A DNA stretch of 64,000 bases from Betaproteobacteria bacterium. GTDB lineage: Bacteria > Pseudomonadota > Gammaproteobacteria > Burkholderiales > Casimicrobiaceae. The notes below the pieces were generated by a model that searched no databases, had not been told where the DNA came from, and was given only the letters and a program-made list of their open reading frames with translations. The DNA is taken from contig JADKEV010000035.1 of the NCBI GenBank assembly GCA_016717855.1, positions 11,184 through 75,183 of the forward strand. Direction: 5' to 3'. The position numbers and the translations under genes were made by a program. This document shows positions 1-9,321 of this stretch, piece after piece. The number at the start of each line of letters is the position of its first letter. Position 1 is the stretch's first letter.

Positions 1-145
1 CGCCCACCCGGCGAACAGTCAACCCTTCGGAGAATAGGACCGGTCCGGTGCCGGTGTGGCGCGCAGTTTGCTTAAAGGACGGAGGGGCGATTACACTCCG
101 CAACGCCGTCGCCACCGCCATCAACCCAATTCCATAGGAGCACCA

Positions 146-1147
146 ATGCGCAACCTGATCCTGTTTGCCGCGGCGCTGTTCGCCACCGCCGTCCAGGCAC
201 AGACCACCCCGATCCGCTTCGCCCTTGACTGGCGCTTCGAAGGGCCGGCCGCGCCCTACTTTGTGGCGATCGACAAGGGTTACTACAAGGACGAGGGCCT
301 GGAAGTGACCATCGACCCGGGCTCGGGCTCGGTCGAAGGCATCAACCGCGTCGCCTCGGGCGCCTACCAGATGGGTTTCGCCGACATCAATTCGCTGGTC
401 AAGTACCGCGACAACCCGCGCAACGCCGCCGTCCAGGCAGTGATGATGGTGTACGACACGCCGGCGTTTTCCATCGTCACGTTGAAGAAGTCCGGCATCA
501 AGGCGCCGAAGGACCTCGAAGGCAAGACGCTGGGCGCGCCGGCGGCCGACGGCGCCTGGGCGCAGTGGCCGATCTTCGTGCAGGCGAACAAGATCGACGC
601 GTCCAAGGTGAAGGTCGACAACGTCGGCTTTCCGGTGCGCGAGCCGATGCTGGCACAGGGCAAGGTCGACGCCATCACCGGTTTCTGGTTTTCGTCGTAC
701 ATGAACCTGCGCGCGAACAACGTGCCCGCCGAAGACATCGTCGTGCTGCACATGCGCGACTACGGTGTCGATCTGTACGGCAACGTGATCATCGCCGGCC
801 CGGACTTCATGAAGGCTTCGCCCAAGGCCGTCGCCGGCTTCGTCAAGGCGACCATCCGGGGCATCCAGGAGACCATCAGGAACCCCGAGGCCGCGATCGA
901 TGCGATGATGAAGCGCAACCCGATCGCCAAGCGCGAAGTCGAGCTGGAGCGCCTGAAACTGTCGCTGTCGAAGAATTTTGTCACGCCCGACGTGGAGAGG
1001 AACGGCCTGGGCGGAGTGGACACGGCGCGCCTCGAGCGTTCGCTGGACCAGATCGGCCTCACCTTCCAGTACACGAACAAGCCCAAGGCCGCCGACATCT
1101 TCACCGCGCAATTCCTGCCGCCGAAGGAACAGCGGATGGCGAAGTAG
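146..1147 (+). CDS. ABC transporter substrate-binding protein, NMT1/SsuA-like
   Basis: Periplasmic receptor that would deliver a small organic solute (nitrate/sulfonate/taurine or pyrimidine-precursor class) to the permease encoded downstream. The 333-residue product starts with a clear signal peptide ending in AVQA-QTT, followed by the family-typical ALDW opening and a YFVAIDKGYY segment. The ATG at 146 is preferred because AGGAG lies just upstream and the signal peptide begins there; the reading frame is open further upstream to 56, but that extension is Arg-rich and implausible. It is followed after 4 bases by the ATPase gene, so the three genes form one operon. The exact substrate cannot be read from sequence. 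I saw no TPP riboswitch core upstream, so a thiamine-precursor role is not supported. Confidence 0.88.
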   Translation: MRNLILFAAALFATAVQAQTTPIRFALDWRFEGPAAPYFVAIDKGYYKDEGLEVTIDPGSGSVEGINRVASGAYQMGFADINSLVKYRDNPRNAAVQAVMMVYDTPAFSIVTLKKSGIKAPKDLEGKTLGAPAADGAWAQWPIFVQANKIDASKVKVDNVGFPVREPMLAQGKVDAITGFWFSSYMNLRANNVPAEDIVVLHMRDYGVDLYGNVIIAGPDFMKASPKAVAGFVKATIRGIQETIRNPEAAIDAMMKRNPIAKREVELERLKLSLSKNFVTPDVERNGLGGVDTARLERSLDQIGLTFQYTNKPKAADIFTAQFLPPKEQRMAK

Positions 1148-1151
1148 GCCG

Positions 1152-1955
1152 GTGGCGGTCGGCTCCACCGCTTTGAGCGCCTTGGTCAAGCTCGACCGGG
1201 TGTCGATGGCCTATGGCCGCGGCGCGACCGCGGTGCGGGCGATCGAGGAAGTGAGCCTGGAGATCGCGCACGGCGAGTTCATTGCCGTCGTCGGGCCCTC
1301 GGGTTGCGGCAAGTCCTCGCTGATGAAGCTGATCTCCGGGCTGCATCCGCCGCTCGCCGGCGCGCTCACGGTCGAGGGCCGGCCAGTGCGCGGGCCGGTC
1401 AAGTCGGTCGGGATGGCCTTCCAGAATTCCAACCTGCTGCCGTGGCGCAGCGCGCTGGACAACGTGCTGCTGCCGCTGGAAATCGTGCGACCGTATCGCG
1501 ACGAGTTCCGCAGCAACCGGAAGCAGTACGCACAAAAGGCGGAAGAGCTTCTCGGCTCCGTCGGCCTCGCCGGCTTCGCGAAGAAATTTCCGTGGGAACT
1601 CTCCGGCGGCATGCAGCAGCGCGCCTCGATTTGCCGGGCGCTGATCCACGAGCCCGAGATCCTGATGCTCGACGAGCCTTTCGGCGCGCTGGACGCCTTC
1701 ACGCGCGAGGAGCTGTGGTGCACGCTGCGCGACCTGCAGGCGGCGCGCAAGGTCACCGTGATGCTGGTCACGCACGACCTGCGCGAGGCGGTGTTCCTCG
1801 CCGACACCGTCTACGTGATGTCCAACCGGCCGGGCAGGATCGTCAAGCGCTGCGCCGTGGACATCGCGCGGCCGCGCGACCTCGATGTCACTTACACGCA
1901 GCCGTTCCAGGACATCGTGCACGAGTTGCGCGCGCTGATCGGGGGCAGGCACTGA
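1152..1955 (+). CDS. ABC transporter ATP-binding protein (SsuB/TauB class)
   Basis: Cytoplasmic ATPase energising the NMT1-like importer. Visible motifs are Walker A GPSGCGKS near residue 50, the Q-loop region AFQNSNLLPW, signature LSGGMQQR near 150, Walker B ILMLDEP near 172 and the switch histidine in VTHD. Length (267 residues) is normal for the nitrate/sulfonate/taurine class. The GTG at 1152 is chosen because it follows the receptor stop by 4 bases and gives the usual N-terminal length; an ATG at 1206 is possible but would trim the first strand. The stop overlaps the permease ATG (TGATG arrangement), indicating translational coupling. Confidence 0.88.
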   Translation: MAVGSTALSALVKLDRVSMAYGRGATAVRAIEEVSLEIAHGEFIAVVGPSGCGKSSLMKLISGLHPPLAGALTVEGRPVRGPVKSVGMAFQNSNLLPWRSALDNVLLPLEIVRPYRDEFRSNRKQYAQKAEELLGSVGLAGFAKKFPWELSGGMQQRASICRALIHEPEILMLDEPFGALDAFTREELWCTLRDLQAARKVTVMLVTHDLREAVFLADTVYVMSNRPGRIVKRCAVDIARPRDLDVTYTQPFQDIVHELRALIGGRH

Positions 1956-2728
1956 TGGACCGGCGCGAATTCGCTCTCACCGTGATTTCGCCGGCTGCGT
2001 TCACCGCGGTGCTGTTCCTGCTCTGGGAACTCGTCTGCAAGGTCTTCGCCGTGCCGCTCACCATCCTGCCGGCGCCATCGGACGTGTTCGCGGCGCTGTG
2101 GCAGTACCGCGCGCCCATCGTCGACAACGCCTGGGTCACGCTGTGGACCACGGTGGCCGGCTTCCTGATCGCGACCGTGTTCGGCCTCGCGCTGGGCATC
2201 GCGATCGGCTGGCATCGCGCGATCTACGCCGGCATCTATCCGGTGCTGGTCGGCTTCAACTCCATCCCCAAGGTGGCGGTGGTGCCCGTGCTGATCCTGT
2301 GGTTCGGCATCGGGGAGGTGCCGGCGGTGCTGACCGCTTTCCTGATTTCCTTCTTCCCAATCGCGGTGAACGTCGCCACCGGCCTGGCCACGACCGAGCC
2401 GGAGCTGGAGGACGTGCTGCGCGCGCTGGGCGCTTCCAAGCTGGACATCATGAAGAAGGTCGGCATCCCGCGCTCGCTGCCATACTTCTTCGGCTCGCTC
2501 AAGGTCGCGATCACGCTCGCCTTCGTCGGCGCGGTGGTGTCGGAAACCGTGGGCGCCAACAAGGGCCTGGGCAAGCTGATGCTCGATGCGCAGGCGTCGT
2601 TCCAGGTGCCCATCGTGTTCGCGGGGTTGCTGGTGCTGGCGGTGCTGGGCATCCTGCTCTACGCGGCGACCGCCATTATCGAGACGCGGTTCACCGGGTG
2701 GGCGTTTCGGGGCGGGGCGAACCGGTAG
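1955..2728 (+). CDS. ABC transporter permease (SsuC/TauC class)
   Basis: Inner-membrane permease completing the importer. The 257-residue protein has about six hydrophobic segments, starting near residue 14, and the BPD_transp_1 coupling loop around EDVLRALGASKLDIMKKVGIP. The ATG overlaps the preceding ATPase stop. It is the last gene of the operon; the next gene begins 222 bases later with its own Shine-Dalgarno sequence. Substrate class is inferred only from the receptor and ATPase families. Confidence 0.87.
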   Translation: MDRREFALTVISPAAFTAVLFLLWELVCKVFAVPLTILPAPSDVFAALWQYRAPIVDNAWVTLWTTVAGFLIATVFGLALGIAIGWHRAIYAGIYPVLVGFNSIPKVAVVPVLILWFGIGEVPAVLTAFLISFFPIAVNVATGLATTEPELEDVLRALGASKLDIMKKVGIPRSLPYFFGSLKVAITLAFVGAVVSETVGANKGLGKLMLDAQASFQVPIVFAGLLVLAVLGILLYAATAIIETRFTGWAFRGGANR

Positions 2729-2950
2729 AAGTCGGCCCGCTGGTTTCACATTGCGCCAGGCCCGCCCCGGCCCTCCTCGAAGCGACCGCTGTGATAGCCT
2801 AGGCGCGACTTCGAGGCGGATTGTCGATGCCTCGGAAAGCCGCCGCAAACAGTTTTTTGACTGCCTGTCCGGTTCGGGGTCGCGCCTCATCGCGCCACCG
2901 CAGCCGGCGCGCGCGCATCGACGGAAGCCGCAAGTACCGAGGAGATCAGC

Positions 2951-4036
2951 ATGAGTGACCCAGCAGTTTCGTTTTCAGTTGTCGAAGGACACCGCCTGTG
3001 CCCGCCCGCGCACGTTGCGGAGACGTTCCGGTCGAGCGACGCCGCTGCCTGCGCAGGACGGCGCCGGGGCCGCGGCGTCGCGCACCGACTCGCGCTGACG
3101 TGCGCGTTCGTCCTCGGGTCCGTGGTCGCGGCCCACAGCGCGCTCGCCCAGTACCCGGCGCGCCCGATCGAGATGATCGTGCCGATCGCCCCCGGCGGCG
3201 GGATGGACCTGCAGGCGCGCCTGCTCGCCGAACTGGTCGAGCCGGACCTGGGCCAGCGCGTGGTCATCCTCAATCGCGCCGGTGCGGGCGGCACGCTGGG
3301 CATGACGCTGCTCACCCAGGCGAAGCCCGACGGGTACACCATCGGAGCGGTCTGGAGCGGACCGCTGACCTCGAGCCCGCACAGCCAGCCGGTCCAGTAT
3401 TCGCCCGACGACTATATCCCGGTCATCCAGTTCTCCAAGGCCCCGTTCGTGATGTGCACCGCGCCTGATTTTCCGGCCGCCACCGGGCAGGAGCTCGTGG
3501 CCAACATCCGCCAGAACCCGGACAAATACACCTACGGCCACGAGGGCATAGGCGGGACGCTGCACCTGGGCGCCGAGCGCGCGTTCGGGGCGCTCGGCCT
3601 CAAGGTGCGCGCCGTGCCGTTCGCGGGTGCGGCCGACACCGCCCGCAACTTCATGGGTGGCCATATCACGTTCTACGCGGGGGGCATCGCGAGCATCCTG
3701 CCGCAGGTCAAGGCGGGCAAGGCGAAATGTCTGCTGCTGACTTCCGCGGCAAACAACCCGCTCTTTCCCCAGGCGATCGGCCTCGATGCGCTTGGCGTGG
3801 GCAACATGGAGACGGTGTTCTGGCGCGCCATCGTCGTGCCGAAGGGCACGCCGCCGGAGATCGTGGCCAAGCTGGAAGCGAGTTTCCTCAAGGCCGCGCA
3901 GCGGCCCAAGTTTCTCGAATACCTGGCGGGGCTGGGTGAAGTGCCCAGCACCACGCGCGGCCCGGCGCTGGCCCGCGATTTGCGCGCAGAGTACGACGCG
4001 CTCGGCGCGCTGACCAGGCAGGTAGCGCCGAAATGA
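2951..4036 (+). CDS. Bug/TctC-family tripartite tricarboxylate receptor
   Basis: Periplasmic solute-binding protein of the Bug family, which bind carboxylates or aromatic acids and may feed TctAB carriers or act as sensors. After an unusually long N-terminal leader (about 60 residues, with the hydrophobic signal core around LALTCAFVLGSVVAAHSALA) comes the family pattern YPARPIEMIVPIAPGGGMD. Total length is 361 residues. GAGGAG lies just before the ATG. The last codons overlap the RraA-like gene by 4 bases. No TctA or TctB membrane subunit is present nearby, which is common for orphan Bug receptors. The long leader may mean that the true start lies downstream of the annotated ATG. Confidence 0.85.
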   Translation: MSDPAVSFSVVEGHRLCPPAHVAETFRSSDAAACAGRRRGRGVAHRLALTCAFVLGSVVAAHSALAQYPARPIEMIVPIAPGGGMDLQARLLAELVEPDLGQRVVILNRAGAGGTLGMTLLTQAKPDGYTIGAVWSGPLTSSPHSQPVQYSPDDYIPVIQFSKAPFVMCTAPDFPAATGQELVANIRQNPDKYTYGHEGIGGTLHLGAERAFGALGLKVRAVPFAGAADTARNFMGGHITFYAGGIASILPQVKAGKAKCLLLTSAANNPLFPQAIGLDALGVGNMETVFWRAIVVPKGTPPEIVAKLEASFLKAAQRPKFLEYLAGLGEVPSTTRGPALARDLRAEYDALGALTRQVAPK

Positions 4037-4775
4037 ACGCGGGCGGCGTCGCCTACGCGCGCACCAGGCGCGTCGATGATGCGCTCGTCGAGCGTGCGCG
4101 CGCGTGCTGGGTGTCCGACTTGCACGAAGGGCTCGGGCCCATCGCGGGCCGGATGGCGACGATGAGCGAGCGCATGCGGCCGCTGGCGCTGGGCATCCGG
4201 ATGGCGGGGGCGGCGATCACCGTGCGCCCGGCGCCGGGCGACAACCTGTTTCTGCACCGCGCGCTGGCCAGCGCGAGCAAAGGCGACGTGCTCGTCGTCG
4301 CGGCCAACGGCGAGGCGGGCGCGCAATGGGGCTATCTCGCCGCGCTCCAGGCGGAACGGATCGGGCTGGCGGGCGTCGTCGTCCATGGCACGATCCGCGA
4401 TGTCGACCAGCTCGCGCAGATGCGCTACCCGGTCTGGGCGACGGCGATCTCGCCCGCGCATCCGGAGAAAAAGGGTGCGGGCGCGCTCAACGCCCCGTCG
4501 TGTGCGACGGCGTCCTGGTGCATCCGGGCGACCTGGTCGTCGGCGACGGCGACGGCGTGATCGTGGTGCCGCGCGAGCAGGCGGCGGCGGCCGTCGCGTT
4601 TTCCGAACGGCGCGCGGCCGCGGAACAGGAGGCGGTGGAGCGCATCGCGGCGGGGGCGACGTTGTGGGACCTGCACGACATCGGCGCGGCGTATCGCCGC
4701 CTGGGCGTCGCGGAGCACGACCACGGCTGGGACGAACAGAACGACAATCGCCGCAATGAGGGAGAAGGCGCATGA
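4033..4775 (+). CDS. RraA-like (4-hydroxy-4-methyl-2-oxoglutarate aldolase/RraA fold) protein, frameshifted
   Basis: Member of the RraA/HMG-aldolase superfamily, often annotated as dimethylmenaquinone methyltransferase-like; in Bug clusters it probably acts as an aldolase or oxaloacetate decarboxylase on a dicarboxylic keto acid. The first 150 codons run from MNAGGVAYAR through the conserved GVVVHGTIRDVDQLA block in one frame. The expected continuation (VVCDGVLVHPGDLVVGDGDG, then VIVVPREQA) is in another frame. The switch point is the CCCC run at 4493-4496: one extra C restores a single protein of about 247 residues ending at the TGA shared with the next ATG at 4772. This is more likely an indel error than gene decay, because both halves are fully conserved. 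Confidence 0.8.
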
Positions 4776-5692
4776 AGCTCGGATTCATCGGGGCCGGCAA
4801 CATCGGCCTGCACATCTGCACGAACCTCGCGCGCAAGGGGCACGAGGTTTACGTCTGCGATAGCGAGCCGGCGGCACAGGCCAGGGCGGTCGCGGCCGGC
4901 GCGCAGCCCGTCGCCTCGCCGCGGGCCGCCGCGCAGGTGGCGGACGTCGTCTTCACCTGCCTGCCCGGACCTGCCGAAGTCGAAACGGTCGCGCTCGGCG
5001 ACGATGGCATCGCGCAGGCCGCGCGGCCCGGCCTGGTCCTGGTCGACCTCACGACCAACTTCCCGGAGCACGCGCGCCGCATAGCGGCGGCGTTGAGCGA
5101 GCGCGGCATCGGCATGCTCGAAGCGCCGGTCGGCAACGGCGTCGTCGGCGCGCGCGAGGGCCGCTCGTCGGTGATCTGCGGCGGCGACGCCGCGCTCTTC
5201 GCGCAGATCGAGCCGCTGTTCCGGTGCTTCGCGACCACCATCCATCACGTCGGGCCGGTCGGCAGCGCGTCGATCGTGAAGTCGATCGACATCCTGGTGG
5301 CCGGGGTGAACCTCGCCGTCGCCTGCGAGGGCTTCATCCTCGGTGCGCGGGCAGGCATCGACCCCGACGTGCTCTTCGACGTGATCAGCACCAACAGCGG
5401 GGCGAGCGAACAGCTCAAGCGGCGGATGAAGCGCAAGATCATCGCGCGCGACTTTTCCCCCGAGGGCAGCATGACGCTCGCGCTGAAGGACCTGCGCGTG
5501 ACGCTGGGGCTGGCCGAGAAGACGATGACGCCGATGCCCTACGGCTCGCTGCTGCATGAGCAGTTCGTCGCGGCCAACGCGCAAGGCTGGGGCGGCGAGG
5601 ACTGGGCGTGCATCATGAAGGTCCTCGAGCTGGCGACGGGGACGGAGGTCAGGCGCGGTGCAATGCCGCCTCAGCCGGCAGCTCGAGAATGA
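4772..5692 (+). CDS. NAD(P)-dependent oxidoreductase, 3-hydroxyisobutyrate dehydrogenase family
   Basis: Beta-hydroxyacid dehydrogenase. The N-terminal Rossmann fingerprint is GFIGAGNIG (residues 4-12), followed by the CLPGPAEV strand-loop and the substrate-loop region around EAPVGNGVVGAREG. A lysine at residue 170 in VGSASIVKSID occupies the position of the family's catalytic Lys. Length (306) is typical. Its ATG overlaps the stop of the RraA-like gene, so receptor, RraA-like protein and this enzyme form a three-gene transcript. It probably oxidises or reduces a branched hydroxy acid related to the receptor ligand; the substrate is not identifiable from sequence. Confidence 0.85.
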   Translation: MKLGFIGAGNIGLHICTNLARKGHEVYVCDSEPAAQARAVAAGAQPVASPRAAAQVADVVFTCLPGPAEVETVALGDDGIAQAARPGLVLVDLTTNFPEHARRIAAALSERGIGMLEAPVGNGVVGAREGRSSVICGGDAALFAQIEPLFRCFATTIHHVGPVGSASIVKSIDILVAGVNLAVACEGFILGARAGIDPDVLFDVISTNSGASEQLKRRMKRKIIARDFSPEGSMTLALKDLRVTLGLAEKTMTPMPYGSLLHEQFVAANAQGWGGEDWACIMKVLELATGTEVRRGAMPPQPAARE

Positions 5693-5753
5693 GGACGTCA
5701 AATGAGCCGGGCCACCGCGGCCGCCGATGCTTGAGGCCGTCCGGTCCGACTAC

Positions 5754-7271
5754 CTATCCGACGCGGGCCGCGGGCTCCACATAGCCATAGCGCAGATTGG
5801 TACGCCCGCCGCCCGACCGGTCGTACTCCGCCTTGGCCAGGCTTACGCTGTCCTGCGCCAGTGCCGCGCGTTGCGGCCGCGTGAAGTGGTACAGCCGCGC
5901 CGAGTTGTCGCCGAAGATGGCGCTCTTGACCGGGCCGTCGGCAGCCCCCAGCGGCGCGAAGCCGTATTTCAGTTGCATCTCCTCGGGAATCTCCAGCCGG
6001 CGCAGCGCCTCGATCTGCCATTGCGGCGCGCCCGTCCACACCGCATCGGTGCCCCATACCACATGGTCGGCGCCCAGGCCCTGGATCAGCTGGCCCAGCA
6101 TCGCGGCGCACAGGCGCGGTTCGGCCACCGTGCTCTGGGCGAAGATCTGGCCCAGGTCGCCGTAGACGTTCTTCACGCCGAACTTGCGCGGTATCTCGGC
6201 CAGGTCCGTCACCCAGTCGATGCGTCCGGTTTTCTCGAACTGCTCCCAGCCTGTGTTCTGCGCGCCGCCGGTGAAGCGGAAGGCCGAGTGGTAGACGATG
6301 AAGTTGAGCTGCGGCCAGTCCCTGGCCGCCTTGCCCACGTCGCGCACGTCCGCATACGGCAGCAGCTCCGGAAAACGGTCGGTCGTGGTCTGTGGAAACA
6401 GCCCCTTGTGCACGCACACATTGGCCAGCCCGGGCTGGGTCCGGCTCGCCCGCACCAGCTTCTCGTAGAACGGGTAGAGCAGCTTCTCATCGTCGAGCCG
6501 CCATGGGTGTTTCGCCAGGTGCTTGTTGGTGTTGTCGCCCACGGTGTAGCCCTTGAACGAATCGGGCTTGAGCAGCTCCAGGTCGCGCTCCACCTTGTCC
6601 AGCCAGCCCGGCATGCCGGGCATGAAGATGGCGTGCGAGAACAGGCGTTTGCTGCCCGCCTTGGTGTTGACGTTGGTGCGGGCCTCGGCCTTCATCTCGT
6701 TGGTGAGGAACCAGTCGCGCGGGTCTTCCGATCCCGAGCCGGAAATCAGCGCCACCTTGGTGTCGCTGTCGAGATAGATTTCCTTGAAGTAGTTGGCGAA
6801 CTTCAGGTCGTCCAGGGTCTGCGGCTTGCCCGCCAGCGCCGGGTTCCAGCCGGCCTTGCCCACTGCCTCGCGCCCGCGCACGAAACCCTCCAGCCGCGTG
6901 TCGTCGCGCAGGAAGTGGGTGTGCATGTCCATGATGAACTGGCCCTTGAGCGATGCCGCGCGCGCGTTGGCCATCTCGGGTGTCTGGGCTTCGGCGCGGC
7001 TCACCAGGTATAGCGGCCCGAAGGTGTCGTTCATCGCCACAAAGGCCGCCGCCATGCCGGCCGCGCCCTGGAAGAACGCGCGTCGCGACACCCCCTGCTT
7101 CTTCGCCAGCGCGGTCCCCAACTGCTTGATGCGCGCTTCGAACTCGCGCTGCTTCGCGCTTTGCGTGGCGGGCAGGAACTCGTCGCTGGAGACCGACTGC
7201 GTGGGAATGGGCGAGCGGAACCGGAGGCGCTCGGCGGGGATGAGCCGTTCCAGGTCATCGGGTGACAACAT
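5754..7271 (-). CDS. Tat-exported amidohydrolase (Amidohydrolase_2 family)
   Basis: Metal-dependent TIM-barrel hydrolase or decarboxylase of the Amidohydrolase_2/ACMSD-like family. The 505-residue protein has a 60-residue N-terminal extension, then a twin-arginine signal (SRRAFFQGAAG near residue 62), so export folded to the periplasm is predicted. The barrel begins with FIMDMHTHF (metal HxH at 117/119); later candidate metal or active-site elements are VYHSAF and VWGTDAVW. ATG 7271 is chosen because GAGGAG precedes it; an upstream in-frame ATG at 7313 lacks this. It follows the amidase gene by 85 bases and probably belongs to the same catabolic transcript. A second copy of its first 42 codons lies at about 15.8 kb. 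Confidence 0.83.
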   Translation of the reverse strand: MLSPDDLERLIPAERLRFRSPIPTQSVSSDEFLPATQSAKQREFEARIKQLGTALAKKQGVSRRAFFQGAAGMAAAFVAMNDTFGPLYLVSRAEAQTPEMANARAASLKGQFIMDMHTHFLRDDTRLEGFVRGREAVGKAGWNPALAGKPQTLDDLKFANYFKEIYLDSDTKVALISGSGSEDPRDWFLTNEMKAEARTNVNTKAGSKRLFSHAIFMPGMPGWLDKVERDLELLKPDSFKGYTVGDNTNKHLAKHPWRLDDEKLLYPFYEKLVRASRTQPGLANVCVHKGLFPQTTTDRFPELLPYADVRDVGKAARDWPQLNFIVYHSAFRFTGGAQNTGWEQFEKTGRIDWVTDLAEIPRKFGVKNVYGDLGQIFAQSTVAEPRLCAAMLGQLIQGLGADHVVWGTDAVWTGAPQWQIEALRRLEIPEEMQLKYGFAPLGAADGPVKSAIFGDNSARLYHFTRPQRAALAQDSVSLAKAEYDRSGGGRTNLRYGYVEPAARVG

Positions 7272-7356
7272 GGTGTTTTCTCCTCTGGTTGGTGTTCGCT
7301 CAGAAGGGCGCATCCAGGCGCGCTGCTACGTCCGTGGTGCAGGAGTGCGCAAGCTT

Positions 7357-8832
7357 TTACGGTGGCAAACTGAACACTGTGCCGATGTTGCAGTGCGCAG
7401 CCGTCGTGGCGCACACACTGTAGCAGGGCGACTGTGGACTTGGCTCGCAGGATGCGCGGGTGGGGGGGCCGGCCGCGGGGCGCCCCGGCCGCCGGCCCCC
7501 GCGGGGGCGCACGCGCAAGAGCAGGTCCTCGCGGTGCGGCGCGGCGAAGAGTTGCATGCCTATCGGCAACTTTCCGGGCCGCAGGATCGGGACCGTCAGC
7601 GCAGGGCAGTCGGTCCCCGCGAGCGGTTGCGCGAACCAGCCCAGCGTCGGACCGGTCGGCAGGTCGCGGCCGCCGATGCGTATCGTCCGGCTTCCCAGCG
7701 GCGGGGCCACGCACGGCGTCGCCGGCAGCAGCAGCACGTCGACCCGCTCCAGCAGCCGCAGGACTTCCGCGGTGTGCCAGCGCCGGAAGCGTTGCGCGTG
7801 CAGATACCATTGCGCGGGCAGCAGCGCGTGCGCGAGGAAACGCTCGCGGGTCAGCGGATCGAAGCCTTCGAGGTTCGCGCGCAGCGCTTCCAGCTTGCCT
7901 ACCGCGCTCTCGCTGGTGTGCACCAGCATCGCCGCGGCCCGCGCGCGCGCCGGCTCCGGAAAGTCGACGCACGCGGTGATGCGCAGCGCGGCGGCGGCCA
8001 GAGCGACCGCCTCGGTCGCGTCGTCGTCGAGCCCTTCGGCGAAGTAGCCGCCGGCGCGTGCCAGCCGCAGGCCGTCGGCGCCCGCATCCAGCGTATCGAC
8101 GGTGCGGCGCGCGGCGAGGCCGCCACCGCACAAGGCGTCGAGGCACAGCGCGACATCGCGCGCGCTGCGCGCCAGCGGACCGACAGTGCCGATCGTGCCG
8201 CTCTCACCCAGCAGCCCTTCCGCCGACACCGTGCCGCGCGTCGGCCGCAATCCGTAGACCCCGCACAGCGACGCCGGCAGGCGAATCGAACCGAGACCGT
8301 CGCCGCCCAGCGTGACGGGCAGGATGCCGGCCGCGACCGCCGCGGCGGAACCGCCGGACGAGCCGCCCGCGGTGCGCGTCGGATCATGCGGGTTGCGGGT
8401 CGATCCGAACCGCGCGTTCTCGGTGGTGCCGCCCATGCCGAACTCGTCCATGTTCAGCGCGCCGATGCAGACGGCGCCGGCCGCTTCGAGCCGGCGCACG
8501 ACAACCGCATCGCGGGCGGCGGGCGGATCGCCGGCGTGCAGCGCGGAACCGCCGCTGGTGGTCAGCCCGGCGATGTCGATCATCGCCTTGACGCCGAACG
8601 GGACGCCTGCGAGCGGCCCCGGGGCGATCCCGGCGCGACGCGACGCGTCGAGCGCCGCTGCCTTGGCGCGCGCGCGGTCCGCGGCCACCGCGGTGAAGGC
8701 ATTGATCGTCGGATCGAGCGCGGCAATGCGCTTCAGTGTCGCTTCCAGCACCGCGGTCGCCGATACCGCGCCCGACTGCACCGCGGCGGCGACGGCAGCC
8801 GCCGATGCGTCGGCGCGCAACGCGTCGCTCAC
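7357..8832 (-). CDS. Amidase, AtzE-like (1-carboxybiuret hydrolase-type amidase-signature family)
   Basis: Amidase-signature hydrolase splitting a C-N amide bond. Visible catalytic elements are Lys82 in GVPFGVKAMID, the cis-Ser loop TAGGSSGGSAAA (about residues 154-165) and nucleophile candidate Ser182 in GDGLGSIRLPAS. The call as AtzE-like, rather than GatA, rests on the adjacent short AtzG-type partner whose stop overlaps this ATG. The family-like sequence ends around PIGMQLFAAPHREDLLLRV; the last roughly 60 codons run through very G/C-rich repeats (7455-7510) and do not resemble the family, so one or more indels probably alter the C terminus. The natural substrate need not be carboxybiuret. 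Confidence 0.82.
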   Translation of the reverse strand: MSDALRADASAAAVAAAVQSGAVSATAVLEATLKRIAALDPTINAFTAVAADRARAKAAALDASRRAGIAPGPLAGVPFGVKAMIDIAGLTTSGGSALHAGDPPAARDAVVVRRLEAAGAVCIGALNMDEFGMGGTTENARFGSTRNPHDPTRTAGGSSGGSAAAVAAGILPVTLGGDGLGSIRLPASLCGVYGLRPTRGTVSAEGLLGESGTIGTVGPLARSARDVALCLDALCGGGLAARRTVDTLDAGADGLRLARAGGYFAEGLDDDATEAVALAAAALRITACVDFPEPARARAAAMLVHTSESAVGKLEALRANLEGFDPLTRERFLAHALLPAQWYLHAQRFRRWHTAEVLRLLERVDVLLLPATPCVAPPLGSRTIRIGGRDLPTGPTLGWFAQPLAGTDCPALTVPILRPGKLPIGMQLFAAPHREDLLLRVRPRGGRRPGRPAAGPPTRASCEPSPQSPCYSVCATTAAHCNIGTVFSLPP

Positions 8833-9020
8833 GCCGGGTCGTCGCCGCCGGCGAGTGCGGGGTCGGCCGGGGCGGGCAGCGGAAAGTCGATCACATCCGC
8901 TGCCATTGCATGCAGGCGCGCGAGGTTCGCAGCGACGCCGTCGCGGTACGCCGCAGGGACAGGCAAGTCGACCGCGGCTGCTGCCGCGTCGAGGTAGGCG
9001 TAGGGGTCGAAGGTGTTCAT
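8829..9020 (-). CDS. AtzG-like small amidase subunit (DUF4089 type)
   Basis: A 63-residue acidic, mostly helical protein beginning MNTFDPYAYLDAAAAAVDLP and containing the family's YRDGVAANLARLHAMA segment. In the cyanuric-acid pathway of Pseudomonas, AtzG is the small partner that stabilises and completes AtzE. Here the same pairing is retained: its stop overlaps the AtzE-like start codon by 4 bases. The start at 9020 is chosen because the upstream extension is an Arg/Ala-rich stretch inside the neighbouring gene. It begins 4 bases after the stop of the SAF-domain gene, so the five genes from 11485 down are tightly coupled. Confidence 0.78.
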   Translation of the reverse strand: MNTFDPYAYLDAAAAAVDLPVPAAYRDGVAANLARLHAMAADVIDFPLPAPADPALAGGDDPA

Positions 9021-9024
9021 GCGC

Positions 9025-9321
9025 TCACGTCGCGCCGCCCGCCGCCTGCGCGCGGCGGCTGCGCAGGTTATGCACATGCACCCAGCCGCCCTGCCGGACC
9101 GGCGCCGTGGTCTGGCCTATGCACTGGCCGTACTTGATCACGGCGGTGCCGGCCGCGAGGTCGGCCAATGCGATCTTGTGGCAGAGCGCGACCGGCTCGA
9201 GCGCCGTGATGGCGATCACGCCCGCCGCGGTCCACACGGCCACCGTCTCGCCGGCGGCGATCGGCTGGAGCACGGTGGCGACGTTGTCGCCCGCGGCCAG
9301 TGTGGTGGCCTGCCAGTTCAT
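9025..9321 (-). CDS. SAF-domain small subunit of UxaA/SuyA-type hydro-lyase
   Basis: A 98-residue protein equivalent to the N-terminal SAF domain of altronate/galactarate dehydratases, supplied as a separate subunit. Typical elements are GDNVATVLQPIAAGETV, VALCHKIALADLAAG and the end VIKYGQCIGQTT, the pattern in which the SAF domain contributes a His and a Cys-containing loop to the active site. It is immediately downstream of the large subunit, with overlapping start and stop (ATGA). The two-gene arrangement matches UxaA-like split enzymes and (R)-sulfolactate sulfo-lyase SuyAB; sequence alone does not separate these. Confidence 0.82.
   Translation of the reverse strand: MNWQATTLAAGDNVATVLQPIAAGETVAVWTAAGVIAITALEPVALCHKIALADLAAGTAVIKYGQCIGQTTAPVRQGGWVHVHNLRSRRAQAAGGAT

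Noticed and set aside
1..145. Possible TPP riboswitch ahead of the NMT1/THI5-like importer
   Set aside because: No conserved CTGAGA-type core or paired stems are visible in the short leader.
7031..8146. Long Arg/Ala-rich ORF overlapping the amidase gene on the same strand
   Set aside because: It is a frame shadow of the amidase; only its low-complexity composition keeps it open.
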